Part shown: piece after piece, positions 32,901-44,843 of the stretch | How the letters are laid out: each line of letters begins with the position of its first letter | How positions within the stretch are numbered: the first letter of the stretch is position 1 | DNA from: Allomyces arbusculus | Taxonomy: Eukaryota; Blastocladiomycota; Blastocladiomycetes; Blastocladiales; Blastocladiaceae | DNA length: 64,000 nucleotides | Assembly: GCA_027604705.1 (NCBI GenBank) | Contig: JADHYV010000002.1 | Coordinates: forward strand, 310,001-374,000 | Direction of reading: 5' to 3' | The notes under the pieces: generated by a model | Seen by the model: the letters and a program-made list of their open reading frames with translations, nothing else | Database searches by the model: none | Told to the model about the DNA's origin: nothing | Made by a program: the position numbers and the translations under genes

Positions 32901-33905
32901 GTGCGGCACCTCTTCCAGCGCCTGTGTCGGCAATTCGACCTTGCGCAAATCGATGCCATGACGCCCGACTCGCACAAGAAGTTGATTGTCAATATTCGCA
33001 AGCGCACCGAGCGCGCCAAGCGCCGCAAGGACGCGGCTGCCGAGGGTGCCGCTTCCGCGGCGCACGACGGCGACGACAACGATGATGCCATGGACCTCGA
33101 CGACTCGGCCAAGCCTGCGGCTCGGCGTGCCGGTGGCGCGTTCCAGAACGCGTTTGACGAGATTGTCTACGGCGACTCGAGCGATTCCGAGGACGAGAGC
33201 GGGCCCACGAGCGGGCACAAGAAGATGTCCGTGGCTGGGGCCGACCGCGCGCTCTACATTGCCGAGGGCGCCAACGCGCCCATGGACTTCCTCGACCGCC
33301 GTGTCGTCTCGAATGTGCTCGCGTCGGCGCCCAAGGCCGCGGCCAAGAAGGTGCACGCGCGCCGGCTGCAGCTCGCGCGCGAGTTCCAGGAGGGGGCCGA
33401 TGGGCGGCTTATTATTGCCGAATCGTCGGACGAGGACAGCGACAATGGGGTTGCCGAACCGGCTTTGGGCGTCAAACGCACGCGTGCCCCGGCGACGGCG
33501 CCGCAAGAGGACCTCTACCTCGAGTCGGTCACGACGACGGAAGGATTCTCGCGGCAGGGGCGCAAGATCAAGTTCAACCATGCCGCGACGCAGGCCGCGC
33601 GCAAGGTCACCGAATGGTCGGACGACGAAGGCGAGGGCACGCGCGATGCTGGTGCAGGGGAGGACGCACCGGCCGCGGCGGGCAAGAAGGTGCAGCGACA
33701 GCCCAAGCAGTTGCGCGGGCTCGGGCTCGAGTACCGGTCCAAGAAGGCCGGCGGCGATGTCAAGCGCGCTGGTATGCCGGACCCGTACGCCTACATCCCG
33801 CTCAACGCCAAGATTGTCGGTAACCGGCATAAGAGTGTCAAGGTCACATCGACGCCCACGGTGCGCCGTGTAATTGGCAAGAAGATCAAGAAGCACAAGA
33901 AGTAA
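29913..33905 (+). CDS. RRP12: Ribosome biogenesis factor RRP12
   Basis: Four exons, 29913–29966, 30041–30186, 30252–30351 and 30417–33905, join in phase to give 1262 aa, close to yeast Rrp12 (1228). Exon joins restore ADLCEKIQRPILRAKRDVLF and TTVRHTTKCLEKILIAMDAG. The protein is built of HEAT-like helical repeats. The NUC173 region lies roughly in residues 430–720, including GPQKFLSVLPLNIE, RTYLLPLMVESV and the FSQYFIPLATHL segment. The C-terminal 300 residues are acidic, then basic, ending KKIKKHKK. Rrp12 is a nucleolar and nuclear-export factor for both pre-ribosomal subunits. The three small 5' introns (65–74 bp) and the 54-nt first exon are inferred from splice signals. The long last exon carries most of the protein. 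Confidence 0.93.
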
Positions 33906-35019
33906 ACGGCGGTGGCGCTGAAGCTGGTGGAGAAGGTTGGGCGTGTTGGCGTGTATTCCTTTTTCGTTCCTATTGTTGGTTGTGTTGCTTCGCTGGTCAG
34001 ATGCAAGTGTATTTGTGCTCTTCTGATGCTCGCTGAATTTTTCCCTTAGCAGGAGAACTTTTACCACGTTTCGCAATCAGACATGCACTCTCATGGGCCC
34101 GTGGCAGTGGCAGATCCTGTTGAGGTCCACAGTGTCCGAGATGGCATCAATGACACGATGCTGCACTGCTCCAACACCGCGCTGAATAATTCATCGCTTG
34201 AAGCCACGCCAAGAATACAATTGGCCGCAAGGGCAGGAGTAGAACGAAAAATAGCCAAATTCTCTGAAAGCCAAAACATTATAAACCTGCTCAAGCGCTC
34301 AATGTTGGCCGGTCCGCCTAGAATGGGAGTGGATCAGCCTGCAAAGAGACAGTGTCGGGAGAGAGTACCGCAACCGCAGAGTTGCGACGGGACAACCTGC
34401 TCGCGAGCAACGTCTTCAGGAAAGAATTGGGTCGTGGCGTATCAAATGAAGGAGATCGCTATGCTTTGCTGTCTCTCCCGTGTCTCACACCTGAATTGTT
34501 CTGTACATCAAGGCCCATTGTTCGATCCGTGCCGCGTTCGTGCCCGTCCGTTGTTGCCACACGCGTCCTCCGCCCACCCGTCGACCCTGGCTGACGCGTC
34601 TACCGACGTCGTCCCGATCTCGTCCATTACCTGCAATGTGCTCATAGCGACAGCACATGGTCCATTGAACACGTCCACTCGACTGGCGCTGATTGGTTGG
34701 TTGTAGTGAGCAACAACGAGGTCGTGGTGTGCAGTTGTTTTCCATCATTCTGTTGCACGTTAAAAGAAAATTCCGATCCACTTCCAAGTTTCGCAATAAC
34801 CTCTCATTTCACCAACAATCGTAGGAGCGGCCAACAACGAGGCACGCCGAGCATCCGTCCCGGCCAGACACGGCCGGTGCCCCCCCAAAAAAACGGCCCG
34901 TGGGTCCGCTGGGATAAAAAACAGGAACGCAACAACAAACGAGACTAGGTACACAACAAGGAACAACACGGAAAAGCACCAAACCCTGCGCGATCCGCGA
35001 GCCAAACAGCAGCGGCCAT
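33906..35019. other. Intergenic between convergent RRP12 and Sey1
   Basis: About 1.1 kb, noticeably less GC-rich than the genes around it, holds the 3' flanks of two convergent genes. It includes a run of seven C followed by seven A near 34880–34894. Open frames here (for example 34083–34706) have no recognisable features and are not called. Confidence 0.45.
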
Positions 35020-37780
35020 TTACTGCGTCTTCTTCTCCGTCAACTCAAGGTCCTCTTTGCTCGCGCTCGCTGGCCGCACCTGGTCCAAGAAATACCCGTT
35101 CACGGCGCCCGCAATCCCGCGTCCACCCGTCGCATCATGAATCCGCTCCCCGACTTGCCGCGCAGCCTCCATCCCGACGCGGTTGGCCACACTCAATGCC
35201 GGCCGATCGAGCCCCGTCATGTGCAGGACGTACGCGACGGCTCCAATGAGCAGGAACAGGAACAGCATGACCGGGTTCGTGAGCAAGTAGGACAGCTCAT
35301 TCCACCCAAGCACGAGCATGATGGCAAACACCCACTTGGGCACGTGCGCCTGCGCAGCCACGACCGACCGCTTGGCCTCCGTGTACATGACATCCACCTC
35401 GCGCCGGAACCGCAGCGTCACGTCCGAGACGCGCGCCGGCGGAACGAGGGACCGACCCAAGTCAGCGACCGAGGTCGCGAGGGTTTCCGGGACGAGCGCC
35501 AAGTCGCGGTCTGCAACAAGCCCCTGGACGGCCGGCAGCGGCGCCGGTTCCGAGTACGACGCGAGCAGCGCGGCAGCCTCGTCGCGCGCCTTTTTGTAAA
35601 CGCCGTCGATATCGTCGGCCGAGGACCACACGCGCGGGACCCCCTGGTCGTCGTACCGGAATTTCTCCTCAAACTTGGCGCGCAGTCGCTGCACGAGCGC
35701 TGCGTCCGATGTCGCTGCGGCAATTGCGTCTTTGAGTGCCTGCGCGGCTGAGGCGCGCAAGTCATCGAGCCGCTCGGCCGTCTCGTTGCCATCAATGCGC
35801 AGCATTGCCGCGCGCCGCGTGAGCTGCTGCTCAGCGTCACCCAACAGGTCCTTGAACGTCTCGTCGACGCGCGTCCACATGGCCGGCTGCGGGTCGGCCA
35901 GGATCAATGCGACAGCCTCGTTCAGCTCGCCCACGAGCTGCTTCTCCGTGGCCGTCGTCATCTTGGCCAGTTCCTCGATGCGCCGCTCGTCGACAATCAC
36001 AGCGAGTTCCGATCTCAGCATCGCGACAGCCTCGTCGCCCGTCCAGTCAGCAACCTTGAGCTTGGTCAAGTTCGAGACAGTCGCAAGGTACCGTGCGACC
36101 TCTTCGGTCGTGGTATCGACGACCTGGAAGAAATCGGCGTGCTTGGCCTTAAGCTTAAAATCGAGTCCGTTCTTAAACAAGTTGATCGCGCGGCGGTGCG
36201 CGTTGCGCATCTGCGTGGAATACACCGGGTAGGTAGCCGTGACGACCCGTTCAATCAGATCCGCGCGCTTGCGGTCGTACACGCCGCGGTGGTACCGCGA
36301 CGCCGACTGGTCAAACGGCGTGAGCGCCGCCTCGAGTGCCGCACCCGCGTCCTGGCCAAACGTATCGACAATCTCGCCGCCCTCGATCCGGGCACGCAGC
36401 GCGGCCGTTGACTTGGTGTAGGCCGCCGAGGCGACGGCCGCGAGTTCGTCACACCGGAACTGCGCCAACAGCTCCTGCTGCGACGGCAGATCGAGGTCGC
36501 GGTTCGCATTGATCTGGTCCCAGATATCGCGCGCGAATCGCGGGAATCCGTCGGCGGGGATCCCCTTCTTGTACCGTGGCTGGAAGACAAACTGCGGGTG
36601 GTGCGGGTCGATGAACCGGCCACGCAGTTTTTCGGCCTCCGACTCGAACCGGTCCGGCTGCAGCCGCTTGTGCGGGAGGGACGTGAAGGTGACATCGAAA
36701 AAGTCGTCGAGCTTGGCGTTTTCCAAGCCGGGCGGCTTGTTCAAACTCGCCCAGATCCGATCGAGGTCGGTGCGCACCGTCTCGGCGAGCATTTCGAGCG
36801 GCGTGCCCGACGCGTGGTCGCGAATCACGAAAAACAGGTGCGTCCGTGGCGAGCCCTTTTTCTGGAAGAGCGACAGGTTCACGTCGAGCACGACCTTAAG
36901 CAGGCCCATGTTGGCGCCCTGGTAGAGGCCGACCATGTGTTCCCACATGTTGATGATAATGACTTCGGCAATGGCCAGTGCAAACAACGACGACTTGCGC
37001 TCGAAATCCTGGTCCTCGCCGCGCTCGCGACCGTCGGTGCCCTCCACGTCCATGACAAGCGTGCCCTTCAGCCCGGGCGCCTTGGCAAGCCAAATGCCCT
37101 TGGTTGTTTGCCCGCGGCGCGACTCGTTCATCACGTCAAAGTCGGTGTGGAAGATGCGGTTGAGAAGGGTACCTAGCGAGAATGCGCGTGCGGGGGTGAG
37201 GAAGGGGAGGCGCGTTGCTTGTCTTTTTCAACGGGGCGCGAGCGAGCGCGGCAACGGGGGCGGTGGCCAGCATGGCCGTGCTGATCCCAAGCGCACCAGC
37301 GACGCGCTCACGAGCTGGGGGACCCAACGACGTACTCTTGCCGGTGCTCTGCGACCCAAAAACGGCGATCATGTTATAGTCGAAGCCGCGGTCGAGCACG
37401 TGCCACTTGGCGTCCATGTACTCGTCAAGGTCCGGGCTATCGTGGTCGCACAGGCAGGCACGCCGTCAGCCAGATCCATCTCGGCGGGGGGTTGGATTGT
37501 TCACCGCACAGAGGGCGTACGTGAAGCGCTTCTCGTCATCGATGATCTGCAAGCGCACAGTGCGCTCCTCCTCCTCTGCCGGACGAGCCGCGATGGCGAG
37601 CTCGCGGGAGGTCTCCTCGGGTGCTGCTGGCGCAGCTGCTGCTGGCGGCGCGGCATCGGGTGACTGCGGCAAGGGCACATCCCTGGCGGCGGGTGCGGGC
37701 GCGCCAGCACCGTCGTTCTCAGTGCGCTCGTGCAGCGACGCGGCGGGCGTTGGGTCGACCGACACGTCAGGGTTGGACAT
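35020..37780 (-). CDS. SEY1: Sey1/RHD3-family dynamin-like GTPase (ER fusion)
   Basis: Exons 37780–37521, 37436–37336 and 37172–35020 join in phase to give 837 aa. After a Pro/Ala-rich N-terminus of about 75 residues comes the GTPase domain. It has P-loop GSQSTGKST (split by the second intron), switch I near RRGQTTKGIW, switch II DVEGTDGRERG (about 163) and the RD motif in FFVIRDH (about 225). A long helical bundle follows. Near the C-terminus two closely spaced hydrophobic helices form a hairpin (VFAIMLVLGWNELSYLL and PVMLFLFLLIGAVAYVL), then an amphipathic tail. This is the architecture of Sey1/RHD3, the fungal and plant counterpart of atlastin, which tethers and fuses ER tubules. ATG 37780 gives the N-terminal extension; a later start is possible but would not affect the GTPase. 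Confidence 0.95.
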
Positions 37781-38317
37781 GGTGTCGAGACGCGAGTGGT
37801 TGGTCGTGATCCAGGTCGGGGAGGGCGGATCTGCGGGCCGAGGGCTGTGTATTGCGGGCCCTTGCGCGTGCAGAGAGTCTGGGTGCGGACGCGTGCGGGG
37901 GTTCTTGCACTTTATGGCGGCGCCCGGGCGGTCGGTGCAGAAAGTGGTGGAGGAGCGCGACGATGATGGCGGTGGCCGGTTGGCTGCCGAACCAGCTGAA
38001 GCGCGCCACGGACGTTGCTCCTGCTGGCCAGCCCATGCACCTCCGTCACGAGTCGCTGCGAGACGTGGCAGGCAAACACTCTCCGCTGACATCACTCTTA
38101 CGCCCATGTCTCTTCATGACCATTTCGCCTCTTTCGCCCACGGCGTGAGGAGTTACGCCGAGGTACGCCAGCAATGACGAGACGAGACGCACAAGAACCG
38201 CGCAGCAACCATCGACGACCAACGACGCCATCCCGACCAAACGAACCAGACGTACACAGAAACTGCTCATGCAATGGTATTCTTCCTCCCGGTCTCTCCT
38301 CTCCACCCTGTGTCTCC
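37781..38317. other. Intergenic between Mvp1 3' end and Sey1 start
   Basis: This interval holds the promoter and 5' UTR of Sey1 and the 3' flank of the sorting nexin gene, on the same strand. No gene is seen. Confidence 0.4.
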
Positions 38318-40783
38318 TCATACCCGGTCCTCGCTCGCTCTCCCGCCCGGCGACGTGCCCCCGGCTACGACCCCATTCCCCGCCCCACGCGATGCCGCCG
38401 ACGCACTCGTCACTGGCCGCGCCGGCGCGTCCGGCAACACCCCCACCTGCTCGTCCTCCGCGGCACGCCAGATCATTGCCACCTCATTCGCGCGTCGTGC
38501 ATGTTCCTTGGTCCACATCCGCACGCCGACCGCCGTGATCATCCTGTGCCGGTGCCACACCTTCAGCTCGTGCGCGAGACACCGGTGAATGTGCCGCATC
38601 CCATTCTCCACGCGTTGAGTCGCGCGCTGGTCATCGACGAGTGAGGCGCGGAGCCGGTCCTCGACGTCGCGGTTGGGTTCGGGCGCCATGGCTGTGGATG
38701 CGAGTTTGGCTTCGTTGTTGGCGATGCGTTTGGCAAGTGACGCGATCGTGGCCTTGGCCGAAGTGAGCGCCTTGGTCGACCGCTGGAACAGGTGCTCGAG
38801 CCCGGCAACTTGGTCGCGGACGAGTTTAAGGGTTTCGACAGATCCGAGGAGCATTGCATCGGCCTAACGAAAATTGGATCAAAATCAGTATTGACATCAG
38901 CTCGCGACACCATCAATTCATTCCAGTCACGTACCGACTCCTCGTGCACATGTGCTGCCCGCTCCACGCGCAACGCCAGCGTCGAGACCCCGTCGGCCGA
39001 CCCGACACACGTCGTGCACGAGGGATCGTAGCAGTGCGGCTTGTGCGTGCCCATATCGCTACACCCCGAATCGCGTTAATCTCGGTCCGCGCACCCCACC
39101 CATCAGTGAAAAAGAGCGTACGCACCTCAGCACCTCCGACACCGTCAAGAAATCCCGCGCTTGTTCCTGCTCGCGCGTGCACATGGCCTCGATCCGGTCG
39201 ACCAGCTTCTGGTACCGCATGAACAAGTGCTCCATTTGCGGCACCAGCACCGCCAACTGTTCTTCGAGTTTCACAGGTGGCGCCGGTTCGGGCTGCCGTT
39301 CCGGCTCCGGCGCGAAACTCGACCCAACTTGCTTCCGATACGTTGCAATTTCCTCGGACCGCGTGAGAAACGCGCGAAAGTGCACGTCGGCGCCCAAAAT
39401 CGGGTGCCGGACCAGGTGCGTCAGGTACCGCTGTAACCCGCGTCTGCGCTTTTCGAGGAACACGGCGTCGGCTACGGGTGGGGCATAGGCTAGCCCGTGG
39501 TCAGCGATTCCCGGCTCAACAAGTCAGTTGACTGGCTGATTGGGCACAAGGAGTCCAAACGTTTGGGATTGGAATCGCTTGCAGCCAAATTAACCAGGCA
39601 CAAAAATGGAGAAACACATTGAAACGCACCATTCACTTTCTTGGGCGGCGGCGTGAGGTGCAGCCGGAACGGGTACTTCTTCAAGAGCGCATCGTGCAAC
39701 CAGAGGAAATCGCTGTACCGGCGCGTGACGGTCGTGCCCTGCTTGGCACTGGAAATGTAGTAGTTGACGTGCTTGAAGAGCGAGCCGCCCTTTTCGGGCG
39801 CAATCGTGACAGTGATCGCGTCCTGGTTCGTGAGCCACGTCGCGTCGTCTTCCCAGTCGTCAAACGTGTCGACCACTGGCGTTGCCGCCCCACCCGTCGA
39901 CCGCGGCGACATGAGCCCCGGGGACATGGGCGGTACCGCGCGCGGACTGCGTACGCCCGAGGGCATGTTGGCGGTGGTCGGTGAATGCGCGGCCGCGTGC
40001 GCGCGCACGGCGTCGAGCGTGAGCCCGGAACTCGTGCGCAGGACAGGCGGTGGACGTGCGCGGCCCGTCGTGGGGGAATGGTCGTCGTCATGGTCGTGAT
40101 CGTCATCGTTGACGGGCGTCGGCACCGGATCGGTGTCTGCAATGCCGTTGGTCGAGCCAATGGTCGTGCTTGACTGGTGCCACGGGTCGGCAAAGCTCGT
40201 CGACGGCTTGGCCAGGCGACGGTGCGCCATGGATGACGACGCGGGCGCGGCCGTCGACCACGGATCGTCGTCGCCCGCAAGTGGGAGGACGGCGGCGGCT
40301 GTGTAGGCCGGAGGGGTCACTGACGCGGCGGATCCGGCGCCGGACGTGGCCGATGCGGGCGGGAGCAGGTCCGGGAAGGACCGGTAGCTGGCCATGGTCG
40401 CAGGTGAGCGCGCCGGGAAGACGACCGAGGCCATGGCTAGGAAAAGAAAAAAATGGCCGACGTCAGCGATGGGCGCGTGCAATGAGGTTGTGATGCGACG
40501 CGTCGTAGGTACGGTTGGCGGAGACAGGCGTCATGAGGCCTACGCCGGGCGTCAGGACGTCGGCCGAGGCCGACCACGGGTTATGCACCGGGCTGTCGGC
40601 GTCGTCGCGGTCGCCGGGGGCGGGCGGCTCGACAAGCATCGACGCGGCGGCGAGCATTGTTGACGTGTCCATAGTGGCGGTTGCTGGGCGCGGCGCGTCG
40701 GTCCTGGTGTCGGCGAGCGCGGCAGCGCGTGTGGCGAGCGGCGGGTCCGGGTGCGGCAAGTCGGCGGGAGCGTCGTCGGCCAT
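38318..40783 (-). CDS. Mvp1/SNX8-type sorting nexin (PX-BAR)
   Basis: Five exons, 40783–40513, 40436–39630, 39471–39126, 39058–38935 and 38863–38318, give 697 aa in phase. The first 280 residues are Ser/Pro/Ala-rich with an Asn-Pro-Trp motif (VHNPWSAS), as in Mvp1. The PX domain (about 285–400) contains PEKGGSLFKHVNYYI, the phosphoinositide-binding RRYSDFLWL and YPFRLHLTPPPKK, and after the second intron FLEKRRRGLQRYLTHLVRHP. A BAR-like coiled coil follows (ESVRDWNEL is removed by the fourth intron). Mvp1/SNX8 binds PI3P on endosomes and makes retromer-independent recycling tubules. Exon 4 encodes an unusual cysteine cluster (CYDPSCTTC) at about 480–490. It is divergent from RPA12, with 370 bp between start codons. 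Confidence 0.88.
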
Positions 40784-41153
40784 GTCGATGGTGGTTGCTG
40801 GTCGTACTCCTGCAGGGGGTTGAGCAGGCAGAGGTTGTCAGTGAGGATGGTGTCGGTGCGTGGCGGTGCGTGGAAAGCTTCCATTCGGCCAAAGCAAAAC
40901 TGAACTCTCACGCGTGGAAGCGGAGACAGACCAATCCGGCAGCAGTCCACCTGCCTGCACGTGACGCTCGCGCACTTTTTTGCGTGAGTGTCGCTCCCGT
41001 GCTTCACTCGGCAGCACGACGACGAGCACGACCACGACGGCCGCGGCACACAGCGCACCACCAGCACGCGCACGGCCCACACCCGAACCGCCGCCTTTCG
41101 ACCGCGATCGCACCCCCGCGACACCACCACCAACCAACCAACCCCAGCTCATC
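40784..41153. promoter_or_regulatory. Bidirectional promoter region, Mvp1 / RPA12
   Basis: This 370-bp interval between divergent start codons must carry both promoters. The last 60 bp before RPA12 are rich in CCA and ACC. No gene is seen. Confidence 0.45.
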
Positions 41154-41610
41154 ATGTCGACGTCGAACGTCATCGCCGGCCTCGTCTTCTGCCCGGACTG
41201 CGGCAACCTGCTCGACCTGTCGACCTCCGACTCGGAAGTCAAGTGCACGCTGTGTTCCTACCGCCAGCCCGCCGAGGCCTTCGAGAACGTCGAAGTCGTG
41301 ACCACGTCGCGTGCCACGGCTTTTGCTGCGCACAACCGCGAAATTACGCTGTGGAAGTCGCAAATGGGCGTGCGCCAAGAAGAGACCTCGGCAACGATCA
41401 ACGAAAAATGCCCCAAGTGTGGCAACCCGGAAATGACGTTCCACACGATGCAGCTGCGGTCGGCCGATGAAGGGCAGACCGTCTTCTACTCGTGCAAGAA
41501 GTGCGGGTACGTGGTGAACGGGCATGACTCGCGTCTTGCTTGCTCGTCCTGTGTGCTCATCGTTTGCTCTCGTCCGCGACAACAGGCACAAGTTCAAGTT
41601 CAACTCGTAA
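41154..41610 (+). CDS. RPA12: RNA polymerase I subunit RPA12
   Basis: Exons 41154–41506 and 41586–41610 join at phase 2 to give 125 aa, the family length. The N-terminal zinc ribbon uses Cys13, Cys16, Cys31 and Cys34 (FCPDCGN…CTLC). The C-terminal TFIIS-like ribbon uses Cys86, Cys89, Cys114 and Cys117, with the catalytic acidic pair Asp105–Glu106 in RSADEGQT. The last exon is only 25 nt and supplies the ending HKFKFNS, typical of this subunit. RPA12 (A12.2, POLR1H) supports transcript cleavage and termination by Pol I. The hairpin motif and the short linker distinguish it from Pol II RPB9 and Pol III RPC11; RPB9 is less likely because of the very C-terminal sequence. Confidence 0.95.
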
Positions 41611-42090
41611 TCTTGCTCGTTCACCTTGCCCTGCTTTCATTTTCGCGTTTGCTTGGCGTGGCCGTGATCTATTTATGTACATACAAGCGCCCTTCCGCGC
41701 GCCGTCTTCAACTCGGCTGCCGCTCGCCCTGCTCGTTCAATCGGATCGGCCGATTCTCCCAACCGATATTGAGGACCGCGTCTTGGTTCCCCTGGTTCAA
41801 CGATCCCTACACGGTCGCGCCCACCGCCCTTTCCACGGACTCGCACAGTCAGGCACGATCACGAACGCACGGCGGTGCCAGCGGCGCCCGCAGCACACGT
41901 CGGAGGCGAAGGCATTGCCCGCCCAGCCAGCAGGATGCAAGACATTGAGACACAAGCGTGACTTCCGACGCGCCATTGACTCATTCATTTTCCTGCCTCA
42001 ACCTTTGACGACTGGTTCTGGTTCGGGCTGCTCGCGGTCGACGCGCCCCAACCTCCCCTGTGACCCCGCGCTGCTTTACTTGCTGCAACC
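41611..42090. other. Intergenic between RPA12 and the DNAJC9-like gene
   Basis: This interval holds the 3' flank of RPA12 and the promoter of the next gene, both on the plus strand. No gene or repeat is seen. Confidence 0.4.
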
Positions 42091-43564
42091 ATGAGCGCCA
42101 ACACAGAAACTATGGCCGACATCGACCTCTATGAGACGCTGCAGGTCGCCCGCTCCGCCACGCTCGACGACATCAAAAGGCAGTACCGCAAGCTCTCGCT
42201 CAAGACGCACGTTCGTGGCCCCCGCGACCCTTGTCATGGACGACCTGTCCTTGACCGAGCGGAAGTGCTAATGGTGGCGCACGTTGTGTTCCGCTAGCCC
42301 GACCGCCATGCCAGCAAGTCGTTCGAGGAACAGGAGGAATTCAAGGCGCAGGTCAGCCAGTCCTTTTTTTCTTCTTGGCCGAGCCGGTCATGTTCAACGC
42401 CAGCTGACATCGACCTCGGTCGCATAGTTCCAAGCCATCAGCTTCGCCTACACAATTCTCTCAGACCCGGCCGCGCGGCAGCGGTACGACGTGACAGGGT
42501 CGACCGAGACGCTTGCGCACGGGTCGTCCGAGGACATTCTCGCCTTCTACAAGGACCTCTACGAGTCGAATATCACGACCGAGGCCATTGACGAGTTTGC
42601 GCAGCAGTACAAGGGTGCGTTGTACCAAGTTCCCCATCTCATCTCGTCGCGACCACTGACCGACGGACCCGCACTCCTCCCACCAGGGTCCGACGAGGAA
42701 CGCCGCGACGTGCTCGACACCTACAAATCCGCGCAAGGCGACATGGCTGCGATTCTCGACCAGGTGCTGTGCTCGTCGACCGCCGACGAGGACCGGTTCC
42801 GCGCGATCATTGATGCGGCGATCAAGGCCAAGGACGTGCCATCATTTCCGGCGTATGCCAATGAGGACCCGAAAGAGCGGCGTAAGCGCAAGCGCAGGGA
42901 GGAGGCCGAGGCGAAAGAGGCAGCCGAATTGGCCGAGGTGCTCGGACTCAACAAGAAGAAGGCCGGCAAGGGCAGTAAGCCCAAGGCCCCAAAGGAGGAG
43001 GGAGAGGGCGAGGAGGACGCGCTGCATGCATTGATCCTGCAGCGGTCGCGGCAGCGGCAGGCGCAGTTTGATGCGCACCTCGACCATTTGCTCACCAAGG
43101 TTCGTATGATTCGTTATTTGATTGCGAGACCGGTCTCTGACTCGCGTGCTCACGTTCTCTTCACCACTTTTGCCTGCGAGTAGTATCCGCCCAAACCCGA
43201 TAAGAGCGCGAAATCGACCGCGCGCAAGGCCAAGGAAAGTAACGGCAAGGCCGCTAATGTCGCGCCGGCCAAGCGAGCACCGAAACCGGTGAATTCGGAC
43301 GACGAGGACGAGTTGGACGATTCGGCAGACGAGGACGAGGACGAGGACGAGGATGGAAACAACTCGGTTTCGAGTGAAGATGACGACGATGACGACGAGG
43401 AAGACGAGGAGAGTGAGGAGGAGGACGAGCCACCACGCAAGCGCGCTGCGACGAGGCGGGCCGTGTCCGCTGGCAGCCGACGTCAACCGGCCACTCCAGC
43501 ACCACACGGCAAGGCTGGCGGCGTGCGCGTGCAGCGCGCGGCCAGCGCACGGCGCCGCCGGTGA
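42091..43564 (+). CDS. DNAJC9-like J-domain protein
   Basis: Five exons, 42091–42210, 42298–42351, 42428–42614, 42687–43099 and 43184–43564, give 384 aa in phase. The J domain spans about residues 12–85 (LYETLQVARSATLDDIKRQY). Its HPD motif is at 40–42, split by intron 1 directly after His, and FQAISFAYTILSDPAARQRY completes the domain. The next region (YKGSDEERRDVLDTYKSAQG) is characteristic of DNAJC9. A Lys/Glu-rich helix and a very acidic run of Asp/Glu at about 295–345 follow, then a basic tail ending RAASARRRR. DNAJC9 recruits HSP70 to histones H3–H4. The acidic stretch fits a histone-binding role here, though that is inference from the family. Confidence 0.9.
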
Positions 43565-44043
43565 TCTGTTTCGCACAGGTGCAATGTATACTTTTTGGTT
43601 TCCGCTGCTCTCCATTACACACGGTTGTGCTTCACCGGCCGTCGTCGAAGCGTGCGGCAACCGACCGTTCCTCTGTCTTTGCCCACCCGGGGTCTGGCCA
43701 TGTCGTGACCAGTCGTATCAAGCTGCGTCCCCCACGCGCGTCCAACTCGAACCACCCGATTTGGGCAAGTGGTGGCCGTAAACATGGCGTGGGTCGGTCG
43801 GCGCCACACCCACGTTCGACGGACGCGCCTCCTTCCCGTCCGTGTCCTCGTCCCCCTCCCAAGTCATTCACGAATCACGTCAGTCCTCGTCATTTCTCTC
43901 TGTTCCGCCCTCTTCCTGCAGCGCACAGCGCTCTCCGCCCGGTTCTCCGTGCCGATCGCCTCGAGTCCTCCCCCAAAACCACCAGCAACACCCATACTCT
44001 CCCTCGCGCGTTCCGGCAACAGGCAAGCACTTCACGACCGACC
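43565..44043. other. Intergenic between the DNAJC9-like and C2-domain genes
   Basis: Both neighbours are on the plus strand, so this holds a 3' flank and a promoter. The part next to the C2 gene is rich in CTC and CCC. No gene is seen. Confidence 0.4.
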
Positions 44044-44843
44044 ATGACGTCCTACGAAGAGGGTTTGCGCATCCACCAGCAGCAACTGCAGGCGCACCAG
44101 CAGGCCGAGCAGGACCTGATCCGGCTGCAGCAGCAGCAAGCGGCCATGAACGGCGGCAGTTACTTGCCCCCACCACCACAGCCGTACCATCCGCCAGCGT
44201 CGCCTCCGCCACTCATGTACCAGCCGCCGCCGCTGGAGCTGCGCGGGATCGTCCTGGAAATTAGTGCGTTGACTGATCTTGCGGTCTGCGTGTCGGCTCG
44301 TGTGGACAGTGATTCTGATCATGCTGGTGGCCGTTTTATTAGTCGAAGCACGCAACCTCAAGGACGTGGAGATCTTTGGCGACATTGACCCATTTACGGT
44401 TGTTGAAATTGGCGGCAAGAAGCTCAAGACGCGCGCTCACAAGGACGCTGGGTGCAACCCGCGGTTGGGCGATAGGCTCGAGTTCACGGCAGCGGCAGGC
44501 GAGAATGACATGGTCGTGGAAGTGTGGGACTCGAACAAGTACAATATCTTCACGGGCGACACGGTACGTGCGTTCTGAGGGCAAATATGGCGCGTGATGC
44601 CGCTCTGATCGCCTATTTCTGGACGCCTATGTAGTTTATTGGGCGCGCGCGCGTCGACATTTCGGACCTGCGGCATGGCCAAGAGTTTCTCGACCGGTGG
44701 ATCCCGTTGGCTGACAACAGCAACGTGGCTGCGGGGGAGATTCACATCAAGTTTATTGGGCGATACGTATGTTTCTGGGTGGAAGAACAGGCGGTCGACG
44801 CGGGCTCATTTGCTGATGCGGTTCTTGATCTCGCTTGCAGTGA
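44044..44843 (+). CDS. C2-domain protein
   Basis: Exons 44044–44263, 44343–44563, 44635–44766 and 44841–44843 give 191 aa. In this model the last intron puts the stop codon TGA alone at the start of the final exon. If it is not spliced, the frame runs on for 26 more residues to a TAG at 44844. The N-terminal 70 residues are Gln-rich (QQQLQAHQQAEQ) and then Pro-rich. The C2 domain (about 72–190) begins LRGIVLEIIEARNLKDVE and includes GDIDPFTVVEIGGKKLKT, NDMVVEVWDSNKYN, and GEIHIKFIGR. Acidic residues of the calcium loops are only partly kept (DID, WDSNKY), so calcium binding is uncertain. C2 domains bind membranes or proteins. The specific role is unknown. Confidence 0.8.

Noticed and set aside
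30219-34076. Very long minus-strand open frames (about 407 and 714 codons) opposite RRP12
   Set aside because: They lie wholly antisense to a well-supported conserved gene. GC-rich codon use with few stops in the complementary frame explains them, and their peptides are Arg/His/Leu-rich without motifs.
34083-34706. 207-codon plus-strand frame between RRP12 and Sey1
   Set aside because: Mixed composition without motifs, in a less GC-rich intergenic stretch between two 3' ends; no splice partner was found.
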